A stretch of 64,000 nt of DNA. Source: Vescimonas coprocola. Lineage in GTDB: Bacteria; Bacillota; Clostridia; Oscillospirales; Oscillospiraceae. Below, piece by piece: positions 1 to 8,362 of this stretch. The DNA is taken from positions 2,446,415 through 2,510,414 of the forward strand of contig NZ_AP023418.1 in the NCBI RefSeq assembly GCF_018408575.1, read 5' to 3'. The position numbers and the translations under genes were made by a program. Under the pieces are notes generated by a model. It made no database searches, was not told the DNA's origin, and saw only the letters and a program-made list of their open reading frames with translations. Every line of letters begins with the position of its first letter. Within the stretch, counting starts at the first letter, position 1.

Positions 1-868
1 GCCGGAAGGCGTCAAACTGCTGCTCCAGTGCCTTGCGGCCGATGAACTCCCCCTTCTGAGGCGCAAAGCTCACGGCGAACTTGGCCAGCGGCACGGCGAA
101 AATGGGTATCCTCTGCCCGTCGGGATCCACGCCCATCTCATGGCCGTACAGGGGGAAGCCCGCCTCCATGCGGAGGGTGTCCCGTGCGCCCAGACCGGCG
201 GGCCGGGCGCCCAGCTCCACCAGCCGGTTCCACAGCCACGCAGCGTCCTCGCTGCGGCAGTAGACCTCGTAGCCCAGAGGCTCGCCGGTGTAGCCGGTCT
301 TGGCCACCTTCACCTCATGACCCTCGAAGGTCAGAGTGTTCAGGGCGTTCTTCATCGGCTCCGTCACCTGTACCCCGCCGGAGAGGGTGGTCAGCAGATC
401 CTTGGACTTGGGGCCTTGCACGGCGATGGAGGCCCACCGGGAGGTGATGTCCGTGATGGTGCAGTCGTAGTCCTTCACCACGGAGCGCAGATGCATCAGA
501 TCCTTCTCCGTGTTGGCGGCGTTCACCACCAGCAGGAATCGCTCCTCCTCGAAGCGATAGAGGTACGCATCGTCCACGGCTCCGCCGTCCTCGTCCGGCA
601 GGATGCAGTACTGGGCCATGTTCAGATCCAGACCCGCCACGTTGCTGGACAGGACGTGCTGCAAAAATGCCAGCCGCTCCGGCCCCTCGATCAGCAGCCG
701 CCCCATGTGGGACACATCGAACAGGCTGCAGAAGTGCCGGGTGTACAGATGCTCCGCCACGATTCCCGTGGGATACTGGACGGGCATTTCCCATCCGCCG
801 AAATCCACCATGGAGGCACCGGCCGCCACATGGGTCTCGTACAGCTGGGTGCGTTTGAGTTCGCTCAT
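1..868 (-). CDS. gcvT: Aminomethyltransferase GcvT (glycine cleavage T protein), C-terminus beyond the left edge
   Basis: T protein of the glycine cleavage system: it takes the aminomethyl group from lipoylated H protein, releases ammonia and passes the one-carbon unit to tetrahydrofolate. About 289 residues of the usual ~365 are inside the window. Family hallmarks are visible: the N-terminal MSELKRTQLYETHV segment, DVSHMGR near residue 50, and GYTGEPLGYEVYC near residue 195. The ATG at 868 is preceded by a good AGGAGG site. A tandem glycine riboswitch and terminator lie directly upstream, which fits the gene's role. The stop codon is not visible. Confidence 0.95.
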   Translation of the reverse strand, partial: MSELKRTQLYETHVAAGASMVDFGGWEMPVQYPTGIVAEHLYTRHFCSLFDVSHMGRLLIEGPERLAFLQHVLSSNVAGLDLNMAQYCILPDEDGGAVDDAYLYRFEEERFLLVVNAANTEKDLMHLRSVVKDYDCTITDITSRWASIAVQGPKSKDLLTTLSGGVQVTEPMKNALNTLTFEGHEVKVAKTGYTGEPLGYEVYCRSEDAAWLWNRLVELGARPAGLGARDTLRMEAGFPLYGHEMGVDPDGQRIPIFAVPLAKFAVSFAPQKGEFIGRKALEQQFDAFR

Positions 869-1020
869 GTTCCTTCCTCCTTATCATGTTTGTTCCGTTG
901 TTTGTTCCGCTTGTTTTGCTCCGTTTGCTTCGTTTGTCCAGTCGCTGGACACATTCCGGACGCATCGCGGACAGGTCTTGGCGGTGCCTTGGACACGTTC
1001 CGGAAAGGTTTTGGACGCAC

Positions 1021-1056
1021 AAAAAGGCGCAAAACCGCTTTCGGCAGTTTTGCGCC
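1021..1056 (-). terminator. Intrinsic terminator of the glycine riboswitch
   Basis: On the minus strand GGCGCAAAAC (1056-1047) pairs with GTTTTGCGCC (1035-1026) and is followed by five T (1025-1021). It sits between the second aptamer and gcvT. The inferred mechanism is that glycine binding favours antitermination and gcvT expression, as in the Bacillus gcvT switch. Confidence 0.85.
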
Positions 1057-1057
1057 T

Positions 1058-1215
1058 CCGTTTTTGTACCTGAGAGATTCCCCGCCGGAGCGGGTTGCAC
1101 CTTCGGCGTGCGGACAGGCCGCACTCTTCGGAGTATCGTCGTGGTCCGACCCTTTTGCCTGAGAGCTTCTGCATTCCCCTTCGGCGCCGCCGCAGCGGTC
1201 TCTCCCGGACCAGTC
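1058..1215 (-). promoter_or_regulatory. Tandem glycine riboswitch
   Basis: On the minus strand two aptamer modules follow each other. The first (about 1215-1144) has GGGAGAGACCG, GCGCCGAAGGGG and CTCTCAGGCAAAAGG. The second (about 1135-1058) has ACGCCGAAGGTGC and CTCTCAGGTACAAAAACGG. These are the conserved GCCGAAGG and CUCAGG(C/U)AAAA cores of the glycine aptamer. Only gcvT follows within the window. Confidence 0.93.
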
Positions 1216-1395
1216 ATCCGAACTCTGTTTGCTTGTCACCCATAGGCTACCATTTTGCGGCGGTGGTTGTCAAGAAAATTATGCCGCCCGGCGGGGTAAA
1301 AGCATGGGGGAATTTTTGAAAGAGACATATATGCCGCATGAACGCAAAGAACATATGAAATTAACTAGAATTTTGCACAAATCGGCAAAACCCTG

Positions 1396-1424
1396 TTGCA
1401 AAAAGGCGGGAAACGTGGTAGTAT
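1396..1424 (+). promoter_or_regulatory. Promoter of the SipW/TasA-like operon
   Basis: TTGCAA (1396-1401), a 17-base spacer and TAGTAT (1419-1424). It implies a 5' leader of about 150 bases before the GTG at 1583. Confidence 0.6.
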
Positions 1425-1429
1425 CTCTC

Positions 1430-1582
1430 ATGGACCTGACAATTAGCAAGACGAAATGTCGAAGGGCAAAGGCTCTCCGGCCGCTGAGATTTGCCGAAAA
1501 ACCACCATTGGTTGTGGCAAGGGCGAGCCAGAGAGTCTATATGTGCCATATGAGTTTTGGAAGGAAGCAGGAGGTGTTACAG
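1430..1582 (+). other. Long 5' leader of the surface-protein operon
   Basis: About 150 untranslated bases with self-complementary pieces (GGCTC near 1470 with GAGCC near 1527; CTCTC near 1424 with GAGAG near 1532), ending in AGGAGG at 1569-1574. It may be a structured regulatory leader, but it matches no riboswitch class I can name. Confidence 0.3.
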
Positions 1583-2287
1583 GTGCGGCAACCCATTCGA
1601 AGCAGCACGGTGAAGCGGCTGATCGTTGTGCTGGCGATCCTGTTGGCGCTGAGCCTTGCGGCGCTGTGTGCCGTGCGGTATTACGGGCGGCAGGCAGGCC
1701 GGGCGGCAGAGGCCCCCGGCAACGGCATCCAGACGGCGGCGCAGCCCGCCGGCGCACCCGTTCCCACAGCGGCCCGGACCGGCAAGGTCACCATCCGGCT
1801 GTATGACCGCAGCCCGGAGTATAACCGGGAGTTCTCCGTGACCAATATGTTCCCCGGCGATGCCGAGACCCAGAACGACTGCGTGCAGGTAGATCACAAG
1901 GGCGACGTCACCGTCCACTTCCGGGCGGAGGTGCGCCCCGGCTATGAGAAGCTGGCGGAGGTGCTGAAGCTGCGGGTGTCCGTGGGCGGTAGTGTGGTGT
2001 ATGACGGCCTGATGGCCGAGATGCCCGCCGCAGTGGATACCCCGCTGCCGGCCGGCAGCGATACGCTGGACTATCAGCTGACGGCGTATCTGGATACCAG
2101 CGTCGGCAATCCCTATATGTATCAGCAGCTGGTAGCGGACTTTTACTGGTGGGTGGCGGATAGCGAGGAGTTGGCTCCCCCTACCGGCGACACCATGCAG
2201 CCCCTGCTCTGGGGAGCGGCGGTGCTGGTGTCCGGTGCGGCACTGACGGTGCTGCTGCGTCGCCGCAGGGAGGTGTCCCATGACTGA
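1583..2287 (+). CDS. Membrane-anchored surface protein, first gene of a SipW-linked operon
   Basis: A 234-residue protein of unknown exact function. It has an N-terminal hydrophobic segment (about residues 10-30), an extracytoplasmic domain of about 160 residues with beta-rich, TasA-like character, and a C-terminal membrane anchor followed by RRRR. The GTG at 1583 is chosen because AGGAGGT lies seven bases upstream; longer in-frame starts lack a site. The gene overlaps the next one by 8 bases, so the two are probably translationally coupled. With the following TasA-like protein and SipW it probably forms a surface fibre or matrix module. Confidence 0.7.
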   Translation: MRQPIRSSTVKRLIVVLAILLALSLAALCAVRYYGRQAGRAAEAPGNGIQTAAQPAGAPVPTAARTGKVTIRLYDRSPEYNREFSVTNMFPGDAETQNDCVQVDHKGDVTVHFRAEVRPGYEKLAEVLKLRVSVGGSVVYDGLMAEMPAAVDTPLPAGSDTLDYQLTAYLDTSVGNPYMYQQLVADFYWWVADSEELAPPTGDTMQPLLWGAAVLVSGAALTVLLRRRREVSHD

Positions 2288-2819
2288 GCGTAAGACCCGC
2301 AGCCGTCTAACCGGCGGCATCGTTGCGGTGATCGTGCTGGCGGTGTGTCTGGTGGTCACCACCGTGGCACTGGCCTATTCCATGATTTCCGTCCGGGACA
2401 ACACCTTTGCCACCGGCGGCGTCCGTATCAACCTCAACGATGGCGAGCCGGTGATCCGGCCCGACGAGTTCTTGTTTGAGCCGGGCATGACGGTGAAGAA
2501 GGACTTCTTCATCGAAAACGACAGCACCGGCACGGTGTACTACCGGCTGTACTTCGCCGGTGTCTCCGGTGATCTGGCGGACGTGCTGGAGGTCACGGTG
2601 AAGGACGGGGACAAGACCCTCTACTCCGGGACCCCCACTCAGTTGGAGAACACACAGGCGGTGGACGATTTGCTGGCGGTGGGCCAGCGGCGAACGCTGA
2701 CCATGTATTTCCACTTCCCGGAGGCGACCGGCAACAGCGCTCAGGCCAAGGATCTGACCTTTACCCTCTGTGCCGACGCCACCCAGACCAAGAACAACCC
2801 GCAGCGGCTGTTTGACTGA
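2280..2819 (+). CDS. TasA/camelysin-like SipW-dependent secreted protein
   Basis: A 179-residue secreted protein. The N-terminus carries a long hydrophobic segment (about residues 12-34, ending VTTVALAYSMISV), followed by FATGGVRINLNDGEPVI and FEPGMTVKKDFFIEN. These resemble the start of mature TasA/CalY-family proteins, where SipW removes the signal peptide and the mature protein forms fibres. A SipW-type peptidase is encoded 33 bases downstream. The fibre role is inferred from family and context. The ATG overlaps the end of the previous gene. Confidence 0.75.
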   Translation: MTERKTRSRLTGGIVAVIVLAVCLVVTTVALAYSMISVRDNTFATGGVRINLNDGEPVIRPDEFLFEPGMTVKKDFFIENDSTGTVYYRLYFAGVSGDLADVLEVTVKDGDKTLYSGTPTQLENTQAVDDLLAVGQRRTLTMYFHFPEATGNSAQAKDLTFTLCADATQTKNNPQRLFD

Positions 2820-2851
2820 TGTTGGGGAGACCGTTGCAGGAGAGAAAAGCC

Positions 2852-3547
2852 ATGAAAAAAACCTTTGAAGTAATCAAGACCGTACTGACATGGCTGATCG
2901 TGCTGCTGGCGGTGTGCATGATGGTGTTCACCATCGTCTCCGTCACCACCTTTGACCGCAATGACCGGGCGTTGTTCGGCTACAAGATGTATATCGTGCG
3001 ATCGGACTCCATGAGCGCCACGGATTTTAAGGCCGGAGACCTGATTCTGGTGCGGTCGGTGGATCCCGCTACTTTGCAGGAGGGGGATATCATCGCCTAT
3101 ACCTCGCAGGACACAGCCAGCTTTGGAGAGACCGTGACTCATAAGATCCGGTCCCTGACCACCGACGCAGACGGTCAGCCGGCTTTTATCACCTACGGTA
3201 CCACCACCGATACCGACGACGAGATGCCGGTGACGTATCCCTATGTGCTTGGCAAGTACGAGAAGTGCCTGTCCGGCGTGGGCAATTTCTTCCAGTTCCT
3301 GAAAACCACCCCCGGCTACATTCTGTGCATCTTCCTGCCGTTCTTTTTGCTGATCCTCATGGAGGGCATCAACTGCGTCCGGCTGTTCAAGCGCTATAAG
3401 AGCGAGGAGCAGCGGGAAATACAGGCCCAGCAGGCGAATCTGGAGCGCCAGCGGGAGGAGAACCAGCGGATGATGCAGGAGCTGATGGAGATGAAGGCCC
3501 GGCTGGAGGAGAAGGAAAAGGCTCCGGAGGAGCCCCCTCGGGCGTGA
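2852..3547 (+). CDS. sipW: Signal peptidase I, ER/SipW type
   Basis: A 231-residue membrane peptidase that should process the SipW-type precursors encoded beside it. The catalytic serine is in RSDSM (about residue 54). The second catalytic position is a histidine in ETVTHKI, as in SipW and eukaryotic ER signal peptidases, rather than the lysine of ordinary bacterial type I peptidases. There are membrane segments at about residues 8-30 and 160-180. The C-terminus is a charged, Gln/Glu-rich predicted coiled coil of about 45 residues, longer than in B. subtilis SipW. The ATG at 2852 follows an AGGAGAG site. Confidence 0.88.
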   Translation: MKKTFEVIKTVLTWLIVLLAVCMMVFTIVSVTTFDRNDRALFGYKMYIVRSDSMSATDFKAGDLILVRSVDPATLQEGDIIAYTSQDTASFGETVTHKIRSLTTDADGQPAFITYGTTTDTDDEMPVTYPYVLGKYEKCLSGVGNFFQFLKTTPGYILCIFLPFFLLILMEGINCVRLFKRYKSEEQREIQAQQANLERQREENQRMMQELMEMKARLEEKEKAPEEPPRA

Positions 3548-3651
3548 TTTGCCGCTCCCCGGGGAGCGTTGTCGGAGGGACGCTCCGGCCATGACATCGG
3601 GAATCATCATGGATGATCATTCTATCGAAAACCCCTCTTTACAAGCTCGAT

Positions 3652-3724
3652 CCTCCCCGATTTGACCGCCGGGGAGGGGCGAGCCAAGGACACAAGCTTA
3701 GACTCCTTGCGTCCTTGGCTCGCC
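3652..3724 (+). repeat. Two consecutive hairpins in the sipW-to-fourth-gene gap
   Basis: The first pairs CCTCCCCG (3652-3659) with CGGGGAGG (3670-3677). The second pairs GGCGAGCCAAGGAC (3678-3691) with GTCCTTGGCTCGCC (3711-3724). Neither is followed by a T-run, so they look more like mRNA processing or stability elements than terminators. Confidence 0.6.
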
Positions 3725-3777
3725 TATTGACCGGCGCCCGCCATATGGCTCTGCCGGATTGAAAGGAGCATCAAGAC

Positions 3778-4545
3778 ATGAATTGGAAGGAAACTTTCTA
3801 TACAGGAAAGCGTGAGCACCCGCAGGAGAAGAAGCCTGCGTCGCTGACGGCGCTGCTGATGCCCTCCCTGCTGGGGGTGGCGATGTGTCTGGTTTGCCTG
3901 TGCAGCCTGACATGGGCGTGGTTCACGGCCACCCAGAACAGCGGTGTGCAGCCCATTCAGTCCGCCACTGCCACGGTGACGGCGTCGCTGAACAATACGG
4001 CTCTGGGTGAGCTGAAGGTCGGAGAACCGTGCAGCTTGAACGGTACCGGCCCGCTGACACTGCATATGGCGGGGGATGCCCAATATGCCTATGTGGTGAT
4101 CAAAGTGGGCGACACGGAGTATCACACGGATTATCTTACTGCGACCGAGGATTATACCATTACCGTCAACGAGAGCGGCGCAGCGCTGACCCTCTGCTGG
4201 GGAAAGCAGGACAGCCTGCCGGGGACGGCGGTGGGGAACGGCGGAAGCATCGGAACGGCTCAGCAGGAACCCTCCGATACGCCTGATGAGCAGCCTGCGG
4301 TGAACGGCGACAGTCAGCAGACCACGGATGCTGCGGTTCCCGGCGCTGACGATGCCAATACCGGTGATCAGAGCGGCAGCAATGAGACACCCGGCAGCGA
4401 GAACGGCGGCAGCACCGGCAATGGCTCCGGCGAACAGGGGAGTGATTCCGGCACCGGAAGTGATACGGGCGCAGGCGGCAGTACCGGCGGTGACGCTGGG
4501 ACCGGCGACACGTCTAACGGCACCGACGGAACCACCGGCGAATAA
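3778..4545 (+). CDS. Secreted Gly/Ser/Thr/Asp-rich protein with SipW-type signal
   Basis: A 255-residue protein. After a short cytoplasmic start, a hydrophobic segment (about residues 27-48) ends in LTWAWFTATQNSG, like the AWFT signature of SipW/TasA-type precursors. A beta-rich domain follows to about residue 150. The last ~100 residues are low-complexity, rich in Gly, Ser, Thr, Asp and Asn (blocks such as GSENGGSTGNGSG), and look like a disordered surface spacer with no LPXTG motif. An AAAGGAG site precedes the ATG. It is the last gene of the operon and probably a SipW substrate; the function is unknown. Confidence 0.7.
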   Translation: MNWKETFYTGKREHPQEKKPASLTALLMPSLLGVAMCLVCLCSLTWAWFTATQNSGVQPIQSATATVTASLNNTALGELKVGEPCSLNGTGPLTLHMAGDAQYAYVVIKVGDTEYHTDYLTATEDYTITVNESGAALTLCWGKQDSLPGTAVGNGGSIGTAQQEPSDTPDEQPAVNGDSQQTTDAAVPGADDANTGDQSGSNETPGSENGGSTGNGSGEQGSDSGTGSDTGAGGSTGGDAGTGDTSNGTDGTTGE

Positions 4546-4563
4546 GAGAGTGCAAGTATAATA

Positions 4564-4650
4564 GGAAGCCCTCCGGCGATGCCGGAGGGCTTCCTCGCTG
4601 TGGTGGGGTGAAAACCAGACCCTCCGGCCCAGCCGGAGGGTCTGATTTTT
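4564..4650. terminator. Double terminator shared by convergent operons
   Basis: The first hairpin has a 14-bp stem (4564-4577 with 4581-4594) and a 3-base loop. The second (4616-4628 with 4632-4644) is followed by ATTTTT on the plus strand and preceded by AAAAC, giving a TTTT tract on the minus strand. It should stop both the surface-protein operon and purAB transcripts. Confidence 0.85.
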
Positions 4651-4799
4651 GGTTTTCTGGGGTGCCATTGGGGGTATGGCAGGAAAAGCATTGCCGAATG
4701 GAGGGCGCTGCTATGGGGCGTGCGGTATGGTGCGGCTTTGCGATGTTAGAGTCTTGCGGGAAAGGCGGTTTTGCGGCAGACGAAGTATGGCGGGGTTGG

Positions 4800-6218
4800 T
4801 CAGAGGGTGATGGTGCCGTCGGCGGTTTGGGCCTGCGCCAGAAGGGGCTGGCAGCGCTCTAAGAACCGGGCCACCTGCTGGGGACAGCGGCCGATGTAGC
4901 GCCGGGGATCCATGAGAGCCTCCAGCTCCGGACGGGTCAGGCCGAAGGCCGGGTCGGCGGCCAGCCGGTCCAGCAGGTCGCAGGGATGTCCCTCCTTCAT
5001 GCGGGCCGTGGCGGCCATAGAGTGACGGCGGATGACCTCATGGAGCTGCTGGCGGTCGCCGCCCCGCTTCACGGCCTCCATCATCAGGTTTTCGGTGGCC
5101 ATGAAGGGCAGGTACTCCCGGAGAGTGCGATCCACCACCGTCTCGTTGACCCGAAGGCCCGATGCTACGTTCTGGCACAGCCGCAGGATGGCGTCGGCGC
5201 AGAGGAATCCCTCCGGCAGGGCGATGCGGCGGTTGGCGGAGTCGTCCAGCGTGCGCTCCATCCACTGGGCGGAGGCAGTCATAGGGGCGTTCATGGCATC
5301 GGCCATGAGGTAGCGGCTCAGGGAGCAGATGCGCTCGCAGCGCATGGGGTTGCGTTTGTAGGCCATGGCGGAGGAGCCGATCTGGCTGTCCTCAAAGGGC
5401 TCCTCCAGCTGGCGATCGTGCTGCAGCAGGCGGATGTCTCCGGCCATGCGATAGGCGCTCTGGGCGATGGAGCTGAGGCAGCTCAGGATACGGCTGTCCA
5501 CCTTGCGGGGGTAGGTCTGGCCGCACACGGGGAAGCACTCCGAAAAGCCGAACTCGGCGGCGATGCGGCGGTTCATCTCGTCGATCTTCTCCTCGTCGCC
5601 GTCGAAGAGATCCATGAAGCTGGCCTCGGTGCCGGTGGTGCCACGGCAGCCCAGAAATTTCAGGCCGGAGAGCAGGGCGTCCAGCTCCTCCACGTCGGAG
5701 AGGAAGTCCTGCATCCACAGGGTGGCCCGCTTGCCCACCGTCACCGGCTGGGCGGGCTGATAGTGGGTGTAGCCCAAGGTGGGGACGGCGGCATAGCGCC
5801 GGGCGAAGGTGGCCAGATCCGCCAGCACCGACAGCAGCTGACCCCGGAGATAGCGCAGACCGTCCCGGTAGAGGATCAGATCGGCGTTGTCGGTGACGTA
5901 GCAGCTGGTGGCCCCCAGATGGAGGATGCCGGCGGCCGACGGGGCCGCCTTGCCGTAGGCGTAGACGTGGGCCATGACGTCATGGCGCACCTCCCGCTCC
6001 CGTGCGGCGGCCACCTCGTAGTCGATGTCGGTGACGTGGGCCTCCAGCTCCTGCACCTGCCGGGCGGTGATGGGCAGGCCCAGCTGATGCTGCGCTCGAG
6101 CCAGCGCCACCCATAGGCGGCGCCAGGTCTGGAAGCGGCTGTCCGGCGAGAACAGGTGCAGCATATAGGGGGAGGCGTAGCGAGACGCCAGCGGGGAGGT
6201 GTATACGTCGTTTGCCAT
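4800..6218 (-). CDS. purB: Adenylosuccinate lyase
   Basis: A 472-residue enzyme of purine synthesis. It splits SAICAR to AICAR plus fumarate and adenylosuccinate to AMP plus fumarate. The fumarate-lyase signature GSSAMAYKRNPMRCE lies near residue 280, TSCYVTDNAD near residue 105, and THYQPAQPVTVGKR carries the general-acid histidine near residue 157. The length is normal. AAAGGAG precedes the ATG. It lies 45 bases downstream of purA on the same strand, so both steps from IMP to AMP are co-transcribed. Confidence 0.97.
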   Translation of the reverse strand: MANDVYTSPLASRYASPYMLHLFSPDSRFQTWRRLWVALARAQHQLGLPITARQVQELEAHVTDIDYEVAAAREREVRHDVMAHVYAYGKAAPSAAGILHLGATSCYVTDNADLILYRDGLRYLRGQLLSVLADLATFARRYAAVPTLGYTHYQPAQPVTVGKRATLWMQDFLSDVEELDALLSGLKFLGCRGTTGTEASFMDLFDGDEEKIDEMNRRIAAEFGFSECFPVCGQTYPRKVDSRILSCLSSIAQSAYRMAGDIRLLQHDRQLEEPFEDSQIGSSAMAYKRNPMRCERICSLSRYLMADAMNAPMTASAQWMERTLDDSANRRIALPEGFLCADAILRLCQNVASGLRVNETVVDRTLREYLPFMATENLMMEAVKRGGDRQQLHEVIRRHSMAATARMKEGHPCDLLDRLAADPAFGLTRPELEALMDPRRYIGRCPQQVARFLERCQPLLAQAQTADGTITL

Positions 6219-6263
6219 AGGGATGCTCCTTTGGTGATGTTGGCGGGCAGGCTGGCCCGGTGG

Positions 6264-7538
6264 TTATCGAAGAATGAGGCTGTCCCGCTCAGCGCCCACG
6301 GAGACGTAGCCAATGCGGCAGCCGATGGCCTGCTCCACATAGGTCACATAGTCACGGGCGGCCTGGGGTAGTGCCTCCCAAGTGCGGACGCCGGAGATGT
6401 CGCAGTGCCAGCCGGGGAGGTACTCCGTCACGGGCTTGGCCTGATCCAGCAGAACCGGGAAGGGGAACTCGTGGGTGATCTGGCCGTCCACCTCGTAGGC
6501 AGCGCAGACGGGGATGCGCTCCATGTAGCTGAGGACATCCAGCTTGGTGAGGGCAATGTTGGTGGCGCCCTGCATCCGGACACCGTAGCGGGAGGCCACC
6601 AGATCGATAGGGCCTACCCGGCGGGGACGGCCTGTCTTGGCACCGTACTCGTCGCCGGCCTCCCGCAGTTCCTCGGCCTCCGGGCCGAACCACTCGCAGG
6701 TGAAGGGGCCTTCCCCCACGCAGGAGGAGTAGGCCTTCACCACGCCCACCACCTCGTCCAGCTTGGCACCGGGCAGCCCGGAGCCCACGGGGGCGTAGGC
6801 GGCGATGGTATTGGAGGAGGTGGTATAGGGGTAGATGCCGAAGTCCAGATCCCGCAGAGCGCCCAGCTGGCCCTCGAAGAGGATGGACTTGCCGTCTGCC
6901 TGCGCCTGCCGCAGCCAAGCGCCGGTGTCAGCGATGAAAGGACGGATGGCTCCGCCGAAGCGATCCAGCCATGCCAGCAGCTGCTCCATGGTGTAGCCCT
7001 GAGCACCGTAGACCTCCCGGAGGATCAGGTTCTTCCACTCCAACAGGTCCTGCAGATGGGCCTTCAGGTGCTCCGGGTACAGCAGTTCCCCGGCCTGAAT
7101 GGTCTTTTTCTGGTATTTATCGGAATAGAAGGGGGCGATGCCCTGCTTGGTGGAGCCGTACTGCTTGTCCTTGAGACGGGCCTCCTCCAGTGCATCCAGC
7201 TCCCGGTGCCACGGCAGCAGCAGGGAGGCTCGGTCGCTGACCAGCAGGTTTTCCGGGGAAATGGGCACTCCGGCGGCCCGCAGCGTCTCGATCTCCGACA
7301 GGAGATTTTCGCAGTCCAGCGCCACGCCGTTGCCGAGGATGTTCATGACCCCTTTGTGGAAAACGCCGGAGGGCAGCAGGTGCAGGGCAAACTTGCCCAT
7401 GTCGTTGATGACGGTGTGGCCGGCGTTGCCGCCACCCTGATACCGGACCACGACGTCAAACCGCTGGGATAGGTAATCCACCATGCGGCCCTTGCCCTCG
7501 TCGCCCCAGTTGATGCCTACGATTGCACAATTTGCCAT
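6264..7538 (-). CDS. purA: Adenylosuccinate synthetase
   Basis: A 424-residue GTP-dependent ligase joining IMP and aspartate, the first committed step to AMP. The N-terminal loop INWGDEGKGRMVDYL and GGGNAGHTV (about residues 9-45) are the GTP/IMP-binding signatures. STKQGIAPFYSDK and the C-terminal SVGAERDSLILR are also family-typical. Length is normal. AGGAGG precedes the ATG. It is the first gene of a purA-purB unit. Confidence 0.97.
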   Translation of the reverse strand: MANCAIVGINWGDEGKGRMVDYLSQRFDVVVRYQGGGNAGHTVINDMGKFALHLLPSGVFHKGVMNILGNGVALDCENLLSEIETLRAAGVPISPENLLVSDRASLLLPWHRELDALEEARLKDKQYGSTKQGIAPFYSDKYQKKTIQAGELLYPEHLKAHLQDLLEWKNLILREVYGAQGYTMEQLLAWLDRFGGAIRPFIADTGAWLRQAQADGKSILFEGQLGALRDLDFGIYPYTTSSNTIAAYAPVGSGLPGAKLDEVVGVVKAYSSCVGEGPFTCEWFGPEAEELREAGDEYGAKTGRPRRVGPIDLVASRYGVRMQGATNIALTKLDVLSYMERIPVCAAYEVDGQITHEFPFPVLLDQAKPVTEYLPGWHCDISGVRTWEALPQAARDYVTYVEQAIGCRIGYVSVGAERDSLILR

Positions 7539-7591
7539 AGATACTGCCTCCTGACTTGGTGTTAAAAGCGAGTTTTTTCAAACAACAGCTT

Positions 7592-7620
7592 ATTATAGGC
7601 GCACCGGAGGCATAGGGGAA
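7592..7620 (-). promoter_or_regulatory. Candidate purA promoter
   Basis: On the minus strand a perfect TATAAT (7597-7592) lies 17 bases from a weak TTCCCC (7620-7615), about 55 bases ahead of purA. No PurR-box-like repeat was noticed. Confidence 0.45.
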
Positions 7621-7884
7621 GTATAGGTTTGAAATGATTGACATAAGTGAACCTAATGATTTGGCGCATCGAAAATGCACCGGCGGGGGAAGGAAAATCA
7701 GGGACACACAGCGCCCTCCGGTGGGGTCAGGGGAGGAGCGTCAGCCCCAGAAAAAAGCAGGGCTGCGCCGCCATTGACTTCCGTCCGTCCGTTTCGCTTT
7801 TTGGCAGACAAGGCGGCGATTGCCGCCGATTTCCATTTGGGAAATGGCGCTTGCTAACATAGGAAACGGAGAATAGTAAGCACA

Positions 7885-7904
7885 GCAAGTGTAGCTACAC
7901 TTGC
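7885..7904. repeat. 20-bp perfect palindrome, possible oriT remnant
   Basis: GCAAGTGTAGCTACACTTGC is a perfect palindrome about 250 bases from a mobC-like remnant. The surrounding 7,640-8,150 stretch has no convincing gene but carries three GCAAGCAA motifs (near 7943, 7999 and 8050), consistent with an old transfer or replication region. Confidence 0.5.
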
Positions 7905-8152
7905 AAAATCCGGCGTGGTACGACCGGGATTTCCTTGCAGAATAGCAAGCAAATCCGGTGAGTACCCACATCGGAGCTTGCCATTCTGGCAAGCAATGCA
8001 CGGCGGTACCCACTTCGCATTACCTGCCAACTGCGAAACGCACTTAGCAAGCAATGCTCGTGTTTATACACCCGTGCAATCTTGTTGGGGAAATGCCCCA
8101 AACCCCTGAACGATTTCAGAGAAATCGGCTGCGCTCCATCTTGAAAAGCGAG

Positions 8153-8362
8153 TCAGGGATTTTTCGGCTCACGGCGTTCAGGCAAATTCGGTTTTTCCTC
8201 ATATCCGTCGATTGCCACTTGACGAAGGTAAGCGCTCATATTCTCTATCCCAAGCTGTGCCATCCTCGCCTTTATCAAGCTGAGTTCTTTTTCATCTACG
8301 AAGAATTTGACCTGTATCGGTCGCTTGCGATTCCTGTTGTCTGGCATAGGTGTCTCTCTCAC
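8153..8362 (-). pseudogene. Truncated MobC-like relaxosome protein
   Basis: A 69-codon remnant. Residues 8-52 (NRKRPIQVKFFVDEKE, then MSAYLRQVAIDGY) match the ribbon-helix-helix N-terminus of MobC accessory proteins of clostridial mobilizable elements, which run past 100 residues. The matching part stops after AIDGY and an unrelated tail leads to the stop, so the 3' half is missing. The GTG start overlaps the stop of the upstream acetyltransferase; an internal ATG at 8347 is an alternative. No relaxase gene follows. Confidence 0.6.

Noticed and set aside
1430-1582. A known riboswitch class (cyclic-di-GMP or fluoride) in the leader of the SipW operon
   Set aside because: The conserved cores of these classes are not present in the right order; only general self-complementarity is seen.
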